The notes under the pieces: model-generated
Told to the model about the DNA's origin: nothing
The model's input: only the letters and a program-made list of their open reading frames with translations
Database searches by the model: none
Assembly: GCA_005046945.1 (NCBI GenBank)
Contig: SUSS01000015.1
Coordinates: 1 to 57,909 of the forward strand
DNA from: Tissierella creatinini
GTDB lineage: Bacteria; Bacillota; Clostridia; Tissierellales; Tissierellaceae
Direction of reading: 5' to 3'
DNA length: 57,909 nucleotides
Part shown: positions 8,434 to 16,697 of the stretch, piece by piece
Layout: each line of letters begins with the position of its first letter
Position numbering within the stretch: position 1 is the first letter of the stretch
Position numbers and translations under genes: made by a program

Positions 8434-11085
8434 CTATTTGATGTTCTTTATGCTTTCAAGTCTTTCAAGAACTTTATCAAGCATTTCCTCATATTTTCTT
8501 TGTTTCTCTCTTTCTTCCTCAACAACTTTTTCAGGTGCCTTAGCTACAAAACCTTGGTTTGATAGCTTTCCAACTACTCTTTTAATCTCGCCATCTAATT
8601 TTTCTTTTTCCTTTTCTAGCCTTTCAATCTCTTTATCGAAATCTATTAATTCCTTTAGTGGCAAATAGGCTTCTGCTTTATGAAGAACTACAGAAATATT
8701 GTCCTCACCTAAACCATCCTTATTATCATGAATTTGAATGGACTCTGCACTTGCTAGATTAATAAAGTATCTCTTACCATTTTCTAGATAGGACTTTACA
8801 ACATCATCCTTAGTCACAAAAATTGTTGTTGCTTTTTTTGATGGGGCTATATTCATCTCTGCTCTGGCATTTCTAATGTGTTTAATAGCTGTCTTTATAT
8901 ATTCAATAGAGTTTTCTGAATACTCAAATTCCAATTCACTCTTATATTTTGGCCATGATGTCACAATTAGGGCTTGATTGCTATCAGGAAGATGCTGCCA
9001 GATTTCCTCTGTAATAAATGGCATAAATGGATGTAGTAGTTTTAGAATATCCTTAAGAACATATACCAAGACCTTTTGGGCAGTAAGTCTACTATTTTCA
9101 TCGCTTCCATAAAGTCTGGACTTAACCATTTCTATATACCAGTCACAGTATTCATCCCAGATGAAATCATAAACTCTTTGAGCACCCATTCCAAGCTCAT
9201 ACTTTTCTAGATTGTCTGAGGCTTCTTTTATAGTCTTATTTAGCTTGGATACTATCCACTTATCTTCTTCCTCTAAGGATTCAAGATCAAGTTGACCAAA
9301 GCCAATATCCTCTTGGAGGTTCATAAGAACAAATCTTGTTGCATTCCAAAGTTTGTTAGCAAAGTTTCTATTGGCTTCAACTCTTTCGGTATAGAATCTC
9401 ATATCGTTTCCAGGGCTATTACCTGTTAATAAAGTAAATCTAAGGGCATCAGCACCATATTCATCTATAATCTCCAATGGGTCAATTCCATTTCCAAGGG
9501 ATTTACTCATCTTTCTTCCTTGTGAATCACGAACTAAACCTGTTAAGAATACATCTTTAAAAGGAACCTCTCCCATCTGCTCAATACTTGAGAAAACCAT
9601 TCTAATAACCCAGAAGAAGATTATATCGTAACCGGTTACAAGTACGTCAGTTGGGAAGAAATAATCCAAATCAGGAGTCTTCTCAGGCCAACCTAGGGTT
9701 GAAAATGGCCATAAGGCTGATGAGAACCAAGTATCCAGAGTATCTGTATCCTGTCTTACATTGTCGCTTTCACATTTATTACATTTTTCAACAGGTGTTC
9801 TAGAAACTATTACCTCTCCACAAGAATCACAATAGTAAACAGGTAGTCTGTGTCCCCACCATAGCTGCCTAGAAATACACCAATCCTTAATATTTTCAAG
9901 CCAGTGGGTATAAATCTTTCCAAACCTTTCAGGTATAAAGTTAACCTCACCCTTATAATATGCTTCTAATGCAGGCTTAGCTAAAGGCTCCATCTTAACA
10001 AACCATTGCTTTGAGATAAGGGGCTCAATTATAGTCTTACATCTTTCACAATGACCTACTGCATTGTCATGGTCCTTAACAGCTACTAAATAGTCTCCCT
10101 CTTTTAAATCTTCAACTATTTTCTTTCTTGCTTCAAATCGTTCAAGGCCCTTATAGGCTCCACCTTTTTCATTAATAGAACCATCTTCATTCATAATAAT
10201 ACATTGACCTAGATTGTGTCTTGCTCCAACTTCAAAGTCATTAGGGTCATGGGATGGAGTAATCTTTACAGCCCCTGTTCCAAATTCCATCTCAACATAG
10301 GAATCAGCTATTATTGGAATTTCACGATTAACCAATGGTAATATAGCAGTTTTACCAATTAGATCCTTATATCTTTCATCTTCAGGATTAACAGCTATAG
10401 CTAAATCTCCCAGCATGGTTTCCGGTCTTGTGGTTGCAATTTCAATATGACCACTGCCATCCTTTAGAGGATATCTGACTTGCCAAATAGACCCATGGCT
10501 ATCCTCATGCTCTACTTCTGCATCGGAAATAGCAGTTGTACAGCTAGGACACCAGTTAATTATTCTATTTCCTCTGTAAATAAGGTCTTTTTCATATAGT
10601 CTGATAAATACTTCTTCTACAGCCTTAGAAAGATTTTCATCTAGGGTAAAGGCTTCTCTTGACCAATCACATGAAACCCCAAGCTTTTTAAGTTGGTTTT
10701 TAATCCTACCACCATATAAATGGGTCCAATCCCAAGCTTCCTCTAGAAAGGCTTCTCTTCCCATATCTTCCTTGGATTTTCCCTCTGATTTAATCTTATC
10801 AACAACCTTAGCTTCTGTAGATATGCTGGCATGGTCTGTACCAGGTAACCATAAGGCCTCATACCCATCCATTCTCTTCCATCTGGTCAATACATCTTGA
10901 ATTGTATTATTTAAAGCGTGACCCATATGAAGGCTTCCAGTAACATTTGGTGGAGGCATCATAATTGTAAATGGTTTTTTATTTTTATCTACTTTTGGTG
11001 TAAAATAGTTATTGTCACTCCAGAACTTATAGAGCCTATCCTCAAAATCCTTGGGATCATACGTCTTTGGTAAATTTTCTAACAT
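8434..11085 (-). CDS. valS: valyl-tRNA synthetase
   Basis: Class I synthetase of 883 residues charging tRNA-Val. The HIGH motif is HMGH at residues 53-56 (within [14 protein letters not shown]) and KMSKS is intact ([14 protein letters not shown]). The CP1 editing domain is complete, with a zinc-binding CDSC/CNKC insertion. The C-terminal valyl arm is a coiled coil ([16 protein letters not shown]). The ATG at 11083-11085 has AGGAGG upstream; an earlier in-frame start 12 codons away has none and would fall at the leader terminator. It heads the valS-folC operon and has an unusual leader (see 11100-11262). Confidence 0.97.
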   Translation of the reverse strand: MLENLPKTYDPKDFEDRLYKFWSDNNYFTPKVDKNKKPFTIMMPPPNVTGSLHMGHALNNTIQDVLTRWKRMDGYEALWLPGTDHASISTEAKVVDKIKSEGKSKEDMGREAFLEEAWDWTHLYGGRIKNQLKKLGVSCDWSREAFTLDENLSKAVEEVFIRLYEKDLIYRGNRIINWCPSCTTAISDAEVEHEDSHGSIWQVRYPLKDGSGHIEIATTRPETMLGDLAIAVNPEDERYKDLIGKTAILPLVNREIPIIADSYVEMEFGTGAVKITPSHDPNDFEVGARHNLGQCIIMNEDGSINEKGGAYKGLERFEARKKIVEDLKEGDYLVAVKDHDNAVGHCERCKTIIEPLISKQWFVKMEPLAKPALEAYYKGEVNFIPERFGKIYTHWLENIKDWCISRQLWWGHRLPVYYCDSCGEVIVSRTPVEKCNKCESDNVRQDTDTLDTWFSSALWPFSTLGWPEKTPDLDYFFPTDVLVTGYDIIFFWVIRMVFSSIEQMGEVPFKDVFLTGLVRDSQGRKMSKSLGNGIDPLEIIDEYGADALRFTLLTGNSPGNDMRFYTERVEANRNFANKLWNATRFVLMNLQEDIGFGQLDLESLEEEDKWIVSKLNKTIKEASDNLEKYELGMGAQRVYDFIWDEYCDWYIEMVKSRLYGSDENSRLTAQKVLVYVLKDILKLLHPFMPFITEEIWQHLPDSNQALIVTSWPKYKSELEFEYSENSIEYIKTAIKHIRNARAEMNIAPSKKATTIFVTKDDVVKSYLENGKRYFINLASAESIQIHDNKDGLGEDNISVVLHKAEAYLPLKELIDFDKEIERLEKEKEKLDGEIKRVVGKLSNQGFVAKAPEKVVEEEREKQRKYEEMLDKVLERLESIKNIK

Positions 11086-11099
11086 CTTCTTCCTCCTAT

Positions 11100-11262
11100 G
11101 ATAAAATAACCCTCCGTCCAAAAAACAAAGGACGAAGGGTATTGTAGTACCACCTTAATTCCATGTTATCCATGGCTTTTTACTAAAATCATTTAAGTAT
11201 CAGTAGAAATTGCATAGCAATTTCCTCACACCACTGAAATGAGGTGGTGATAAGGATATCTA
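11100..11262 (-). promoter_or_regulatory. valS leader: T-box antiterminator/terminator without recognisable Stem I
   Basis: The 3' half is a T-box module: a CCATG/CATGG hairpin (11161-11175), the T-box bulge AAGGTGGTACTAC (core GGTGGTAC at 11147-11154), and a terminator with arms at 11130-11140 and 11109-11119 followed by T residues. The expected start of transcription, from the promoter at 11269-11297, leaves only about 110 nt before the bulge. That space is filled by the dispersed two-hairpin element. The specifier loop, the AGTA motif and the distal Stem I sequences seen in the three other synthetase/cysteine-type leaders here are not found, so no codon can be read. Confidence 0.7.
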
Positions 11263-11270
11263 CACCTCAT
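11192..11270 (-). repeat. dispersed two-hairpin element, copy A (valS leader)
   Basis: On the minus strand: ATGAGGTG, a loop with GATATCCTTATCA, CACCTCAT, then GTGGTGTGA, then a second hairpin GAAATTGC-TAT-GCAATTTC (arms 11217-11224 and 11206-11213), ending CTGATACTTAAA. Same order and spacing as the copies near 40.5, 40.6, 44.0 and 54.7 kb. Its first arm overlaps the valS -10 box, so the first stem may not form in RNA here. CACCAC can instead pair with the downstream GTGGTG. Confidence 0.75.
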
Positions 11271-11297
11271 TATATAAATTAAATCAATCTTTGTCAA
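11269..11297 (-). promoter_or_regulatory. sigma-A promoter of valS-folC
   Basis: Exact consensus on the minus strand: TTGACA (11292-11297), 17-base spacer, TATAAT (11269-11274). It lies just past the end of pgsA. Confidence 0.88.
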
Positions 11298-11314
11298 CGC
11301 ATTAGTCTAGCTTA

Positions 11315-11830
11315 TTACTTCCTTAAATATATTTTCAAATAATTATAGAAGGCTACTATATTTATTAAAAGAGTTATTATTAAAAATAGCCTAATTATAT
11401 TTTCCGGAAGCTTAAATACAATGGTCATTATTGAAGAGTAGAGGAATACAGTAGCTAATTTCCCGTATCTGTTAGCCGGAATTACCCTCCTATCCTTTCT
11501 GAAATACATAGTAAGCCCTGCGATAATCATCAATACTTCCTTTATAAGGATAGGAATAAGGACCCACATTGGTATTAAACCCTTCATAGTAAAACTAATA
11601 AGGACAGCAAAACTCATAAGCTTGTCAGCAAAAGGGTCTAGAAAAGTTCCTAATTTAGTAGTTTGATTATACCTCCTGGCAATATAGCCATCTAATACAT
11701 CCGATATCCCTGCTAATATGAAAATCAAACCTCCATATAGGATATTATTGACCATATTAGAATGAAATACCAAGAGAAAAATAGGTATTAAAAACAATCT
11801 AAAAATCGTTATTAAATTCGGTATGTTCAT
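11315..11830 (-). CDS. pgsA: CDP-diacylglycerol--glycerol-3-phosphate 3-phosphatidyltransferase
   Basis: Integral membrane enzyme of 171 residues making phosphatidylglycerol phosphate, the first step to phosphatidylglycerol. The CDP-alcohol phosphotransferase signature D-G-x2-A-R-x8-G-x3-D-x3-D is intact (DGYIARR, then GTFLDPFADK). The N-terminal MNIPNLITIFRLFLIPIFL is typical. The ATG at 11828-11830 is behind GGAGGTG; a 20-codon in-frame extension upstream lacks an SD. Four to five membrane segments are apparent. Confidence 0.94.
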   Translation of the reverse strand: MNIPNLITIFRLFLIPIFLLVFHSNMVNNILYGGLIFILAGISDVLDGYIARRYNQTTKLGTFLDPFADKLMSFAVLISFTMKGLIPMWVLIPILIKEVLMIIAGLTMYFRKDRRVIPANRYGKLATVFLYSSIMTIVFKLPENIIRLFLIITLLINIVAFYNYLKIYLRK

Positions 11831-11924
11831 TATTACACCTCCAAAAAAGTAACCATTAATAGTAAGTAGAATATTATAAGAATAGGTCATATCATATTTA
11901 CAATATTATACAAGGAGGGATTAG

Positions 11925-12935
11925 ATGTCAAAGTTTTTTCGAAAACTAGCCATAATCCTTGTAATCTTTATGGTTATGGGATTTATACTAACGGCATGTA
12001 AACAAGATACAGAATTAAAAGAAATAACCTTAATAGAGGTTACCCACAGTTTATTTTATACCCCACAATATGTAGCTTTAACCCAGGGCTTCTTTGAAGA
12101 AGAAGGATTAAAAATTGAATTGGTTAATGGAAAGGGTGCAGATAAGGTAATGGCATCTCTTATAAGTGGCGAAGCAGAAATTGGCTTTATGGGTCCAGAA
12201 GCTTCCGTTTATGTTTACAATCAAGGTAGAGATGATTATGCTATAAACTTTGCACAACTTACACAAAGGGACGGTTCATTTTTAGTTGGTAGAGAAAAAG
12301 AGGATAACTTTGCTTGGACGGACTTAAAAGGCAAAGAAGTTCTTGGTGGACGTAAAGGTGGTATGCCTTTTATGACCCTAGAATATGTAGTAAAGAAAAG
12401 TGGACTTCAACCCCCTGAGGATGTAAATTTACGTACTGATGTACAGTTTGATGTACTTGCAGGTGCCTTTGTAGCAGGCGAAGGTGACTATGTCGCCCTA
12501 TTTGAACCTGTAGCATCATCATTAGAACAAGAAGGAAAAGGTCATATAGTAGCATCCATTGGAGAAGCAGGAGGATATATCCCTTACACTGCCTATTCAG
12601 CAACTAAGACATATATGGAAAAGAATCCAGATGTAATACAAAAGTTTACCAATGCCATCTTAAAGGGAATGGTATGGGTACAAAACAAGTCTACTGAGGA
12701 TATAGCTAAGGCAGTTCAGCCTCAATTCCCAGATACTGACATAGAAATACTTAAGACTCTTATAGATAGATACAAGGCTCAGGACTCCTGGAAACCAGAC
12801 CTAATTATAACCGAAGAGGGTTTAAACCACCTAATGGATATAATGGAACTGGCAGGGGAATTGGATACCAGAGCTGATTATGAGAAAATCGTAACAACTA
12901 AATTTGCTGAAGAAGCAATGCAGAATATTAAATAA
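11925..12935 (+). CDS. ABC transporter substrate-binding lipoprotein, NitT/TauT (SsuA/ThiY) type
   Basis: A 336-residue exported lipoprotein with a signal peptide ending in the lipobox LTAC (Cys near residue 25). The mature part starts with ITLIEVTHSLFYTPQYVALT and GFFEEEGLKIELVNGKGADK, the usual opening of NMT1/SsuA-like periplasmic-binding folds. Substrates in the family include alkylsulfonates, nitrate, thiamine precursors and riboflavin; the specific ligand cannot be told. No permease or ATPase gene is adjacent, so it is an orphan here. It is monocistronic with a clear SD (AAGGAGGG) and its own terminator. Confidence 0.88.
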   Translation: MSKFFRKLAIILVIFMVMGFILTACKQDTELKEITLIEVTHSLFYTPQYVALTQGFFEEEGLKIELVNGKGADKVMASLISGEAEIGFMGPEASVYVYNQGRDDYAINFAQLTQRDGSFLVGREKEDNFAWTDLKGKEVLGGRKGGMPFMTLEYVVKKSGLQPPEDVNLRTDVQFDVLAGAFVAGEGDYVALFEPVASSLEQEGKGHIVASIGEAGGYIPYTAYSATKTYMEKNPDVIQKFTNAILKGMVWVQNKSTEDIAKAVQPQFPDTDIEILKTLIDRYKAQDSWKPDLIITEEGLNHLMDIMELAGELDTRADYEKIVTTKFAEEAMQNIK

Positions 12936-12939
12936 ACAG

Positions 12940-12973
12940 AACCGTCTGGCATATGATAAGCCAGACGGTTTTT
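12940..12973 (+). terminator. rho-independent terminator of the lipoprotein gene
   Basis: Perfect stem AACCGTCTGGC / GCCAGACGGTT followed by T residues. Confidence 0.9.
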
Positions 12974-13000
12974 CTATTGTTATTTATTTACACTAATTGT

Positions 13001-13993
13001 TTATCTAGGTATAAAACCTACTTTCTTATATACTTTTCTAAGGGTCTTCATTGCGGCATACTCAGCTCTTTCTGCCCCTTCTTTATATACTTTCTCCAAA
13101 TAATCCTTATTGTTTATAAGGTCCTTATACTTATCTTGTATAGGACTTATGCCTTCGACTACCACCTCAGCTAAATCTTCCTTAAACTTACCATAACCTA
13201 GTCCATCATATCTTTTTAATATAGTTTCTACATCATCATTTGAAAATACTGAATAGATATTTATCAGATTCTTCAAACCAGGTTGTTCATCATTATATGC
13301 CATAATCCCTAGGGAATCAGTAACTGCTCTTTTAATCTTTCTTCTTATGGTATCCTTATCGTCTAAGATCAATATAAATGCATTAGCATCCTCATCTGAT
13401 TTAGACATCTTGGATTCCGGGTCTTGTAGGCTCATTATCCTAGCCCCAAATTCTCTAATCAATGGCTCAGGCACTGTAAAGGTATCACTATATCGATAGT
13501 TAAACCTTTCAGCTAAGTCTCTGGCAAGTTCAAGATGCTGCTTTTGGTCCTCTCCCACAGGTACAAAGTCTGCTTGATATAGTAGAATATCTGAAGCCAT
13601 GAGCACAGGGTAGGTATATAATCCTGCATTTAGGTTTTCATCTGATTTTCTGGACTTTTCTTTAAACTGAGTCATTCTATTAAGCTGCCCCATATAGGTT
13701 ATAGTATTTAATACCCAAGTCAATTCCGTATGTGCAGGGACATGAGATTGTATAAACAAAGTAGATTTTTCAGGGTCTATACCACATGCCATATATAGTG
13801 ACAATACATCAAGGGACCTCTTTCTTAGATCCTTAGGCACTTGGGGTACTGTAATCGCATGTAAGTCCACTATACAGTAATAGCAATTGAATTCATCTTG
13901 AAGTTCTGCAAAGTTCTTAATAGCTCCTATATAATTTCCTATAGTCAATTCACCGGATGGCTGAACGCCACTAAATACTATTTTCTTATCCAT
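13001..13993 (-). CDS. trpS: tryptophanyl-tRNA synthetase
   Basis: Class I synthetase of 330 residues charging tRNA-Trp, of normal length. The HIGH-equivalent is TIGN in VQPSGELTIGNYIGA (about residues 10-24) and KMSKS is present (DPESKMSKSDEDANAF). The dimer and anticodon-binding C-terminal half is complete. It is monocistronic and lies behind a Trp T-box leader, so uncharged tRNA-Trp should relieve termination. Confidence 0.97.
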   Translation of the reverse strand: MDKKIVFSGVQPSGELTIGNYIGAIKNFAELQDEFNCYYCIVDLHAITVPQVPKDLRKRSLDVLSLYMACGIDPEKSTLFIQSHVPAHTELTWVLNTITYMGQLNRMTQFKEKSRKSDENLNAGLYTYPVLMASDILLYQADFVPVGEDQKQHLELARDLAERFNYRYSDTFTVPEPLIREFGARIMSLQDPESKMSKSDEDANAFILILDDKDTIRRKIKRAVTDSLGIMAYNDEQPGLKNLINIYSVFSNDDVETILKRYDGLGYGKFKEDLAEVVVEGISPIQDKYKDLINNKDYLEKVYKEGAERAEYAAMKTLRKVYKKVGFIPR

Positions 13994-14013
13994 TGAAACA
14001 CATCCTTTTTAAA

Positions 14014-14232
14014 ATAATAAAATCTTCCATCTCTATTAAGAGACGGAAGATTATCCGCGGTACCACTCTAATTGCATAAGCCAACTCATATCCTATAAGG
14101 GGGATAACCTTGCCAAAACTATCGGCAAAACTCCTAGGTCCATTCATTATCTAGGTATCACCGGGCTTCCACCTTCCCCGACTCGCTTAAGACCTTCTAG
14201 AAAACTACTATTCCTAATCTTCGTATGTATTA
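14014..14232 (-). promoter_or_regulatory. Trp T-box riboswitch (trpS leader)
   Basis: Complete T-box. Stem I has the 5' specifier-loop half AATAGTA and the 3' half GAATGGA, flanked by the TAGG/CCTA lower stem. The specifier is TGG (14140-14142 read on the minus strand). The distal Stem I motif GCGAGTCGGGGA...GTGGAAGCCCGG is present. The antiterminator bulge is AGTGGTACCGCGG. The terminator is the hairpin at 14021-14052 followed by T residues. The flanking sequences of the specifier loop are the same as in the iorA leader. Confidence 0.93.
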
Positions 14233-14237
14233 GCTTT

Positions 14238-14266
14238 ATTATAACCTTCATAATTAGAATTGTAAA
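14238..14266 (-). promoter_or_regulatory. sigma-A promoter of trpS
   Basis: TTTACA (14261-14266), 17-base spacer, TATAAT (14238-14243) on the minus strand, just upstream of the T-box. The rest of the gap up to 14364 is AT-rich, with no gene seen. Confidence 0.75.
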
Positions 14267-14364
14267 CAATTTTACTTAAAGGTAAACAAAATAATACAGA
14301 GAGGTCTTAAAAATTTTTGAGTTTTTAAAAATTGGATAGCAGTATGACGATAGCAGAAAGGCAA

Positions 14365-15237
14365 CTATTTTTCCGTTAAATAATTAGTAATTTCATATTG
14401 CCCTTGCATTTCTGTATACCAAGTATTATAAGCTTCTCCCATTTTTTCTTGGATTAAGGCTTTTCTGATATCATCCTCAGATTCCTCTAAAGTAGCTTCC
14501 TTAGCTTCTTTGTGGTCTTCAACCTTTATTATATGATATCCATATTCCGTTTGAACAGGTTCACTTATTTCATCAACTTTTAATGCAAAGGCAACATTCT
14601 CAAACTCCGGCACCATTTCACCTTTACCGAAGAAACCAAGTGAACCACCATTTTGACTGTTACTTGTATCGGTGGAATACTCTTTAGCTAACTCAGCAAA
14701 ATCAGCTCCTCCATTAAGTTTTTCCTTAACTTCATCTGCAGATTCCTTAGTTTCAACTAAGATATGGCTTGCCTTCACTTCTTCAGCTTGATCTAAGTAA
14801 GCTTTATTAGTAGTAAAGTATTCCTTAATTTCTTCATCTGTAATTTTAATATATGGCTCAAGAATCTTTTGAAGTTGTAAATTGTTTATAATATTTTCCT
14901 TCATATCATCCATAGTAAGATTATATTGAGTAAGAGCGTTATTCATTTCCTCTTCTCCACCATAATACTCCGTCATCTCGTCGATATTCTCTTGAATCTC
15001 TTCGTCTGAAACAGTAATGCCCTTAGCATCTACCTCAGCTTCCATTATCTTTTCAGAAATCAATGAATTTAATGCAGCATCCCCATTTTGTTCGACTAAT
15101 TGAGCATATAGTTCCTCTTTAGTAATCTCTACATCATTTACTTTAGCTACTACCTCTTTCTGTGTGCAACCTGTAAACCCTATTGCAGTCACAGCTAATA
15201 AACCTATTAATAATCCCTTTAAAACTTTTAAATTCAC
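14365..15237 (-). CDS. prsA: PrsA-type peptidylprolyl isomerase lipoprotein
   Basis: Exported, membrane-anchored foldase of 290 residues. The signal peptide ends in the lipobox FTGC (Cys at about residue 24). A SurA-like N-terminal domain (VAKVNDVEITKEELYAQLVE) is followed by one parvulin domain (VKASHILVETKESADEV to GYHIIKVEDH, about residues 153-245) with the GGSLGFFGKGEMVPEFE signature. It assists folding of secreted proteins outside the membrane. The gene stands alone, with a long gap before the trpS leader. Confidence 0.9.
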   Translation of the reverse strand: MNLKVLKGLLIGLLAVTAIGFTGCTQKEVVAKVNDVEITKEELYAQLVEQNGDAALNSLISEKIMEAEVDAKGITVSDEEIQENIDEMTEYYGGEEEMNNALTQYNLTMDDMKENIINNLQLQKILEPYIKITDEEIKEYFTTNKAYLDQAEEVKASHILVETKESADEVKEKLNGGADFAELAKEYSTDTSNSQNGGSLGFFGKGEMVPEFENVAFALKVDEISEPVQTEYGYHIIKVEDHKEAKEATLEESEDDIRKALIQEKMGEAYNTWYTEMQGQYEITNYLTEK

Positions 15238-15341
15238 TATTCTAGTCTCCTCTCTAAATTTGCTCTAACAACCTCATTATTATACTATATTATGAACCAA
15301 ATATGAAAGTAAAATGAAATTTATGTGAAATCAATCAACAT

Positions 15342-15366
15342 AAAAGAGCTATCAGATAGCCCTTTT
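15342..15366 (-). terminator. rho-independent terminator after the usp gene
   Basis: Minus-strand stem AAAAGGGCTATCT / GATAGCTCTTTT; the loop is short and the arm ends in T residues. Ends the regulator-usp transcript. Confidence 0.7.
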
Positions 15367-15376
15367 GTATTTCTTG

Positions 15377-15802
15377 TTATTTTACTATTAAAACTGAGTT
15401 GGTAACATTGTTTAGAACCTTGTTGGATATACTACCAAGAAACGCTCTAGATAATGTTCCAAGTCCCCTTCTTCCCATAACTATAAGGTCGATTTCCTTT
15501 TCCTCTGCAATTTCTATTATCTTATCGGCTACATCCCCTACCCTATAATCCGCTTCAACTTTTCCAGGATAATCCTTAAAGATTTCCTTAGCTTCTTCTA
15601 AAATTTCCTCTCCACGCTGAATATTAGTCTTGGTAGTTTCATTCTGGTAGTCCTGACTTACAGTATATGGATTCCCCTTTAGATTTTCAATTACAGTTAA
15701 AATATATACATCACTTGATTTTAACTGTGCAATCTCTTTTGCCTTTAACAAGGCCTTCTTTGAATTTTCTGAACCATCTACAGCTATTAAAATTTTTTTC
15801 AT
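15377..15802 (-). CDS. universal stress protein, UspA family
   Basis: Cytosolic 141-residue single-domain USP. It begins MKKILIAVDGSENSKKAL and carries the ATP-binding motif G-x2-G-x9-G-S/T as GRRGLGTLSRAFLGSISNKV, near the C-terminus, so it is of the nucleotide-binding type. It follows a GntR-RCK_C regulator by 20 bp on the same strand and is very probably in one operon with it, which links the stress protein to the signal that regulator senses. Confidence 0.93.
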   Translation of the reverse strand: MKKILIAVDGSENSKKALLKAKEIAQLKSSDVYILTVIENLKGNPYTVSQDYQNETTKTNIQRGEEILEEAKEIFKDYPGKVEADYRVGDVADKIIEIAEEKEIDLIVMGRRGLGTLSRAFLGSISNKVLNNVTNSVLIVK

Positions 15803-15822
15803 AAAACTACCCCCTTATGAAA

Positions 15823-16446
15823 TTAATCTTCTTCTAAAAACATCTTTACAGCATTATATACCTTCTCCTCTCCAATTACCAAAAGCACATCCCCAAGTTC
15901 GAATGTGGCATAAGGTCCAGGGGAAAGTATAGTTTCATTATCCCTTTTCATTCCTATTATAGTACCACCAGTATGCTGCCAGAAGCTGACACCGCCTATG
16001 GATTTTCCGATGAAGGAGCACTTCTCAGTAACTTCGATTTCCAATGGAGTGATTGAGGTTGTATTGCTAAACCTGCTTGTATAATCAATAATCTTATCAA
16101 TAGTTGCAATAATATTGTTTTCTAGCTCCATCTTTTGTTGTATCTGATTTGCTAGAGTTACCTTATAGGAAGCAACACTTTCAATATTCTTAAACTTGTT
16201 GATATATTTGAAGGCTTTATCCTTTGAAAGAATGGTAATCCCACTTCCTTTATGGGATCTTACCACATCTACATCTTCAAGAAGCTTGATTGCCCTTCTA
16301 ATGGTTTCAGGAGAAACATTATATTTTCCAGCTAAGGTAGAACGTCCATGAAGTTTATCCCCTTCCTTAAAGTCCTCCTTATAAATTGAATTAGCTATAT
16401 CCAGAGCTATTTCCTGGTATTTTGATGTAACACTATTATCAAACAT
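15823..16446 (-). CDS. GntR-type regulator with C-terminal RCK_C (TrkA-C) domain, BusR-like
   Basis: A 207-residue protein: a GntR winged helix at about residues 5-75 (KYQEIALDIANSIY, KYNVSPETIRRAIKLL), a helical linker of about 60 residues, and an RCK_C domain at about 118-205 (ITPLEIEVTEKCSFIGKSI to LGDVLLVIGEEKVYNAV). This is the architecture of BusR, a repressor whose RCK_C domain binds c-di-AMP and which controls compatible-solute or potassium transport in lactic acid bacteria. No transporter is adjacent; the partner is a universal stress protein. c-di-AMP sensing is inferred from the domain, not shown. Confidence 0.85.
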   Translation of the reverse strand: MFDNSVTSKYQEIALDIANSIYKEDFKEGDKLHGRSTLAGKYNVSPETIRRAIKLLEDVDVVRSHKGSGITILSKDKAFKYINKFKNIESVASYKVTLANQIQQKMELENNIIATIDKIIDYTSRFSNTTSITPLEIEVTEKCSFIGKSIGGVSFWQHTGGTIIGMKRDNETILSPGPYATFELGDVLLVIGEEKVYNAVKMFLEED

Positions 16447-16505
16447 ATTATTCTCCTATCGATTTCATTCTTTTCTTTGTTATGTTTTTTTATTCAAATA
16501 ATGCT

Positions 16506-16558
16506 TTAGGCAAGCCACTGCCTAAGTATATATTAACACTATTTATGAAAATTGACAA
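16506..16558 (-). promoter_or_regulatory. promoter and overlapping palindromic operator of the GntR-RCK_C/usp operon
   Basis: On the minus strand TTGTCA (16553-16558), 17-base spacer, TAATAT (16530-16535). The predicted start point falls inside a perfect palindrome TTAGGCA-N6-TGCCTAA (16506-16525). A palindrome at the start point of a GntR gene suggests autoregulation. The rest of the 250-bp gap to the ger operon holds only the hairpin at 16645-16675. Confidence 0.55.
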
Positions 16559-16644
16559 TTAAGCTTTTCTATGATTTCATCACCACTTAATATCTTTTAA
16601 TTACTATACCCTTATTTTTTGCTAACAAAGCAATAAGCAATAGG

Positions 16645-16675
16645 AAAGAACAAAGGGCTGTTTTCTTTGTTCTTT
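16645..16675 (-). terminator. hairpin downstream of the ger operon
   Basis: Perfect 11-bp arms AAAGAACAAAG / CTTTGTTCTTT. Only a short T stretch follows, so it is a weak terminator candidate for the ger transcript. Confidence 0.5.
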
Positions 16676-16697
16676 AGATAATCTTGATATCTCCATA

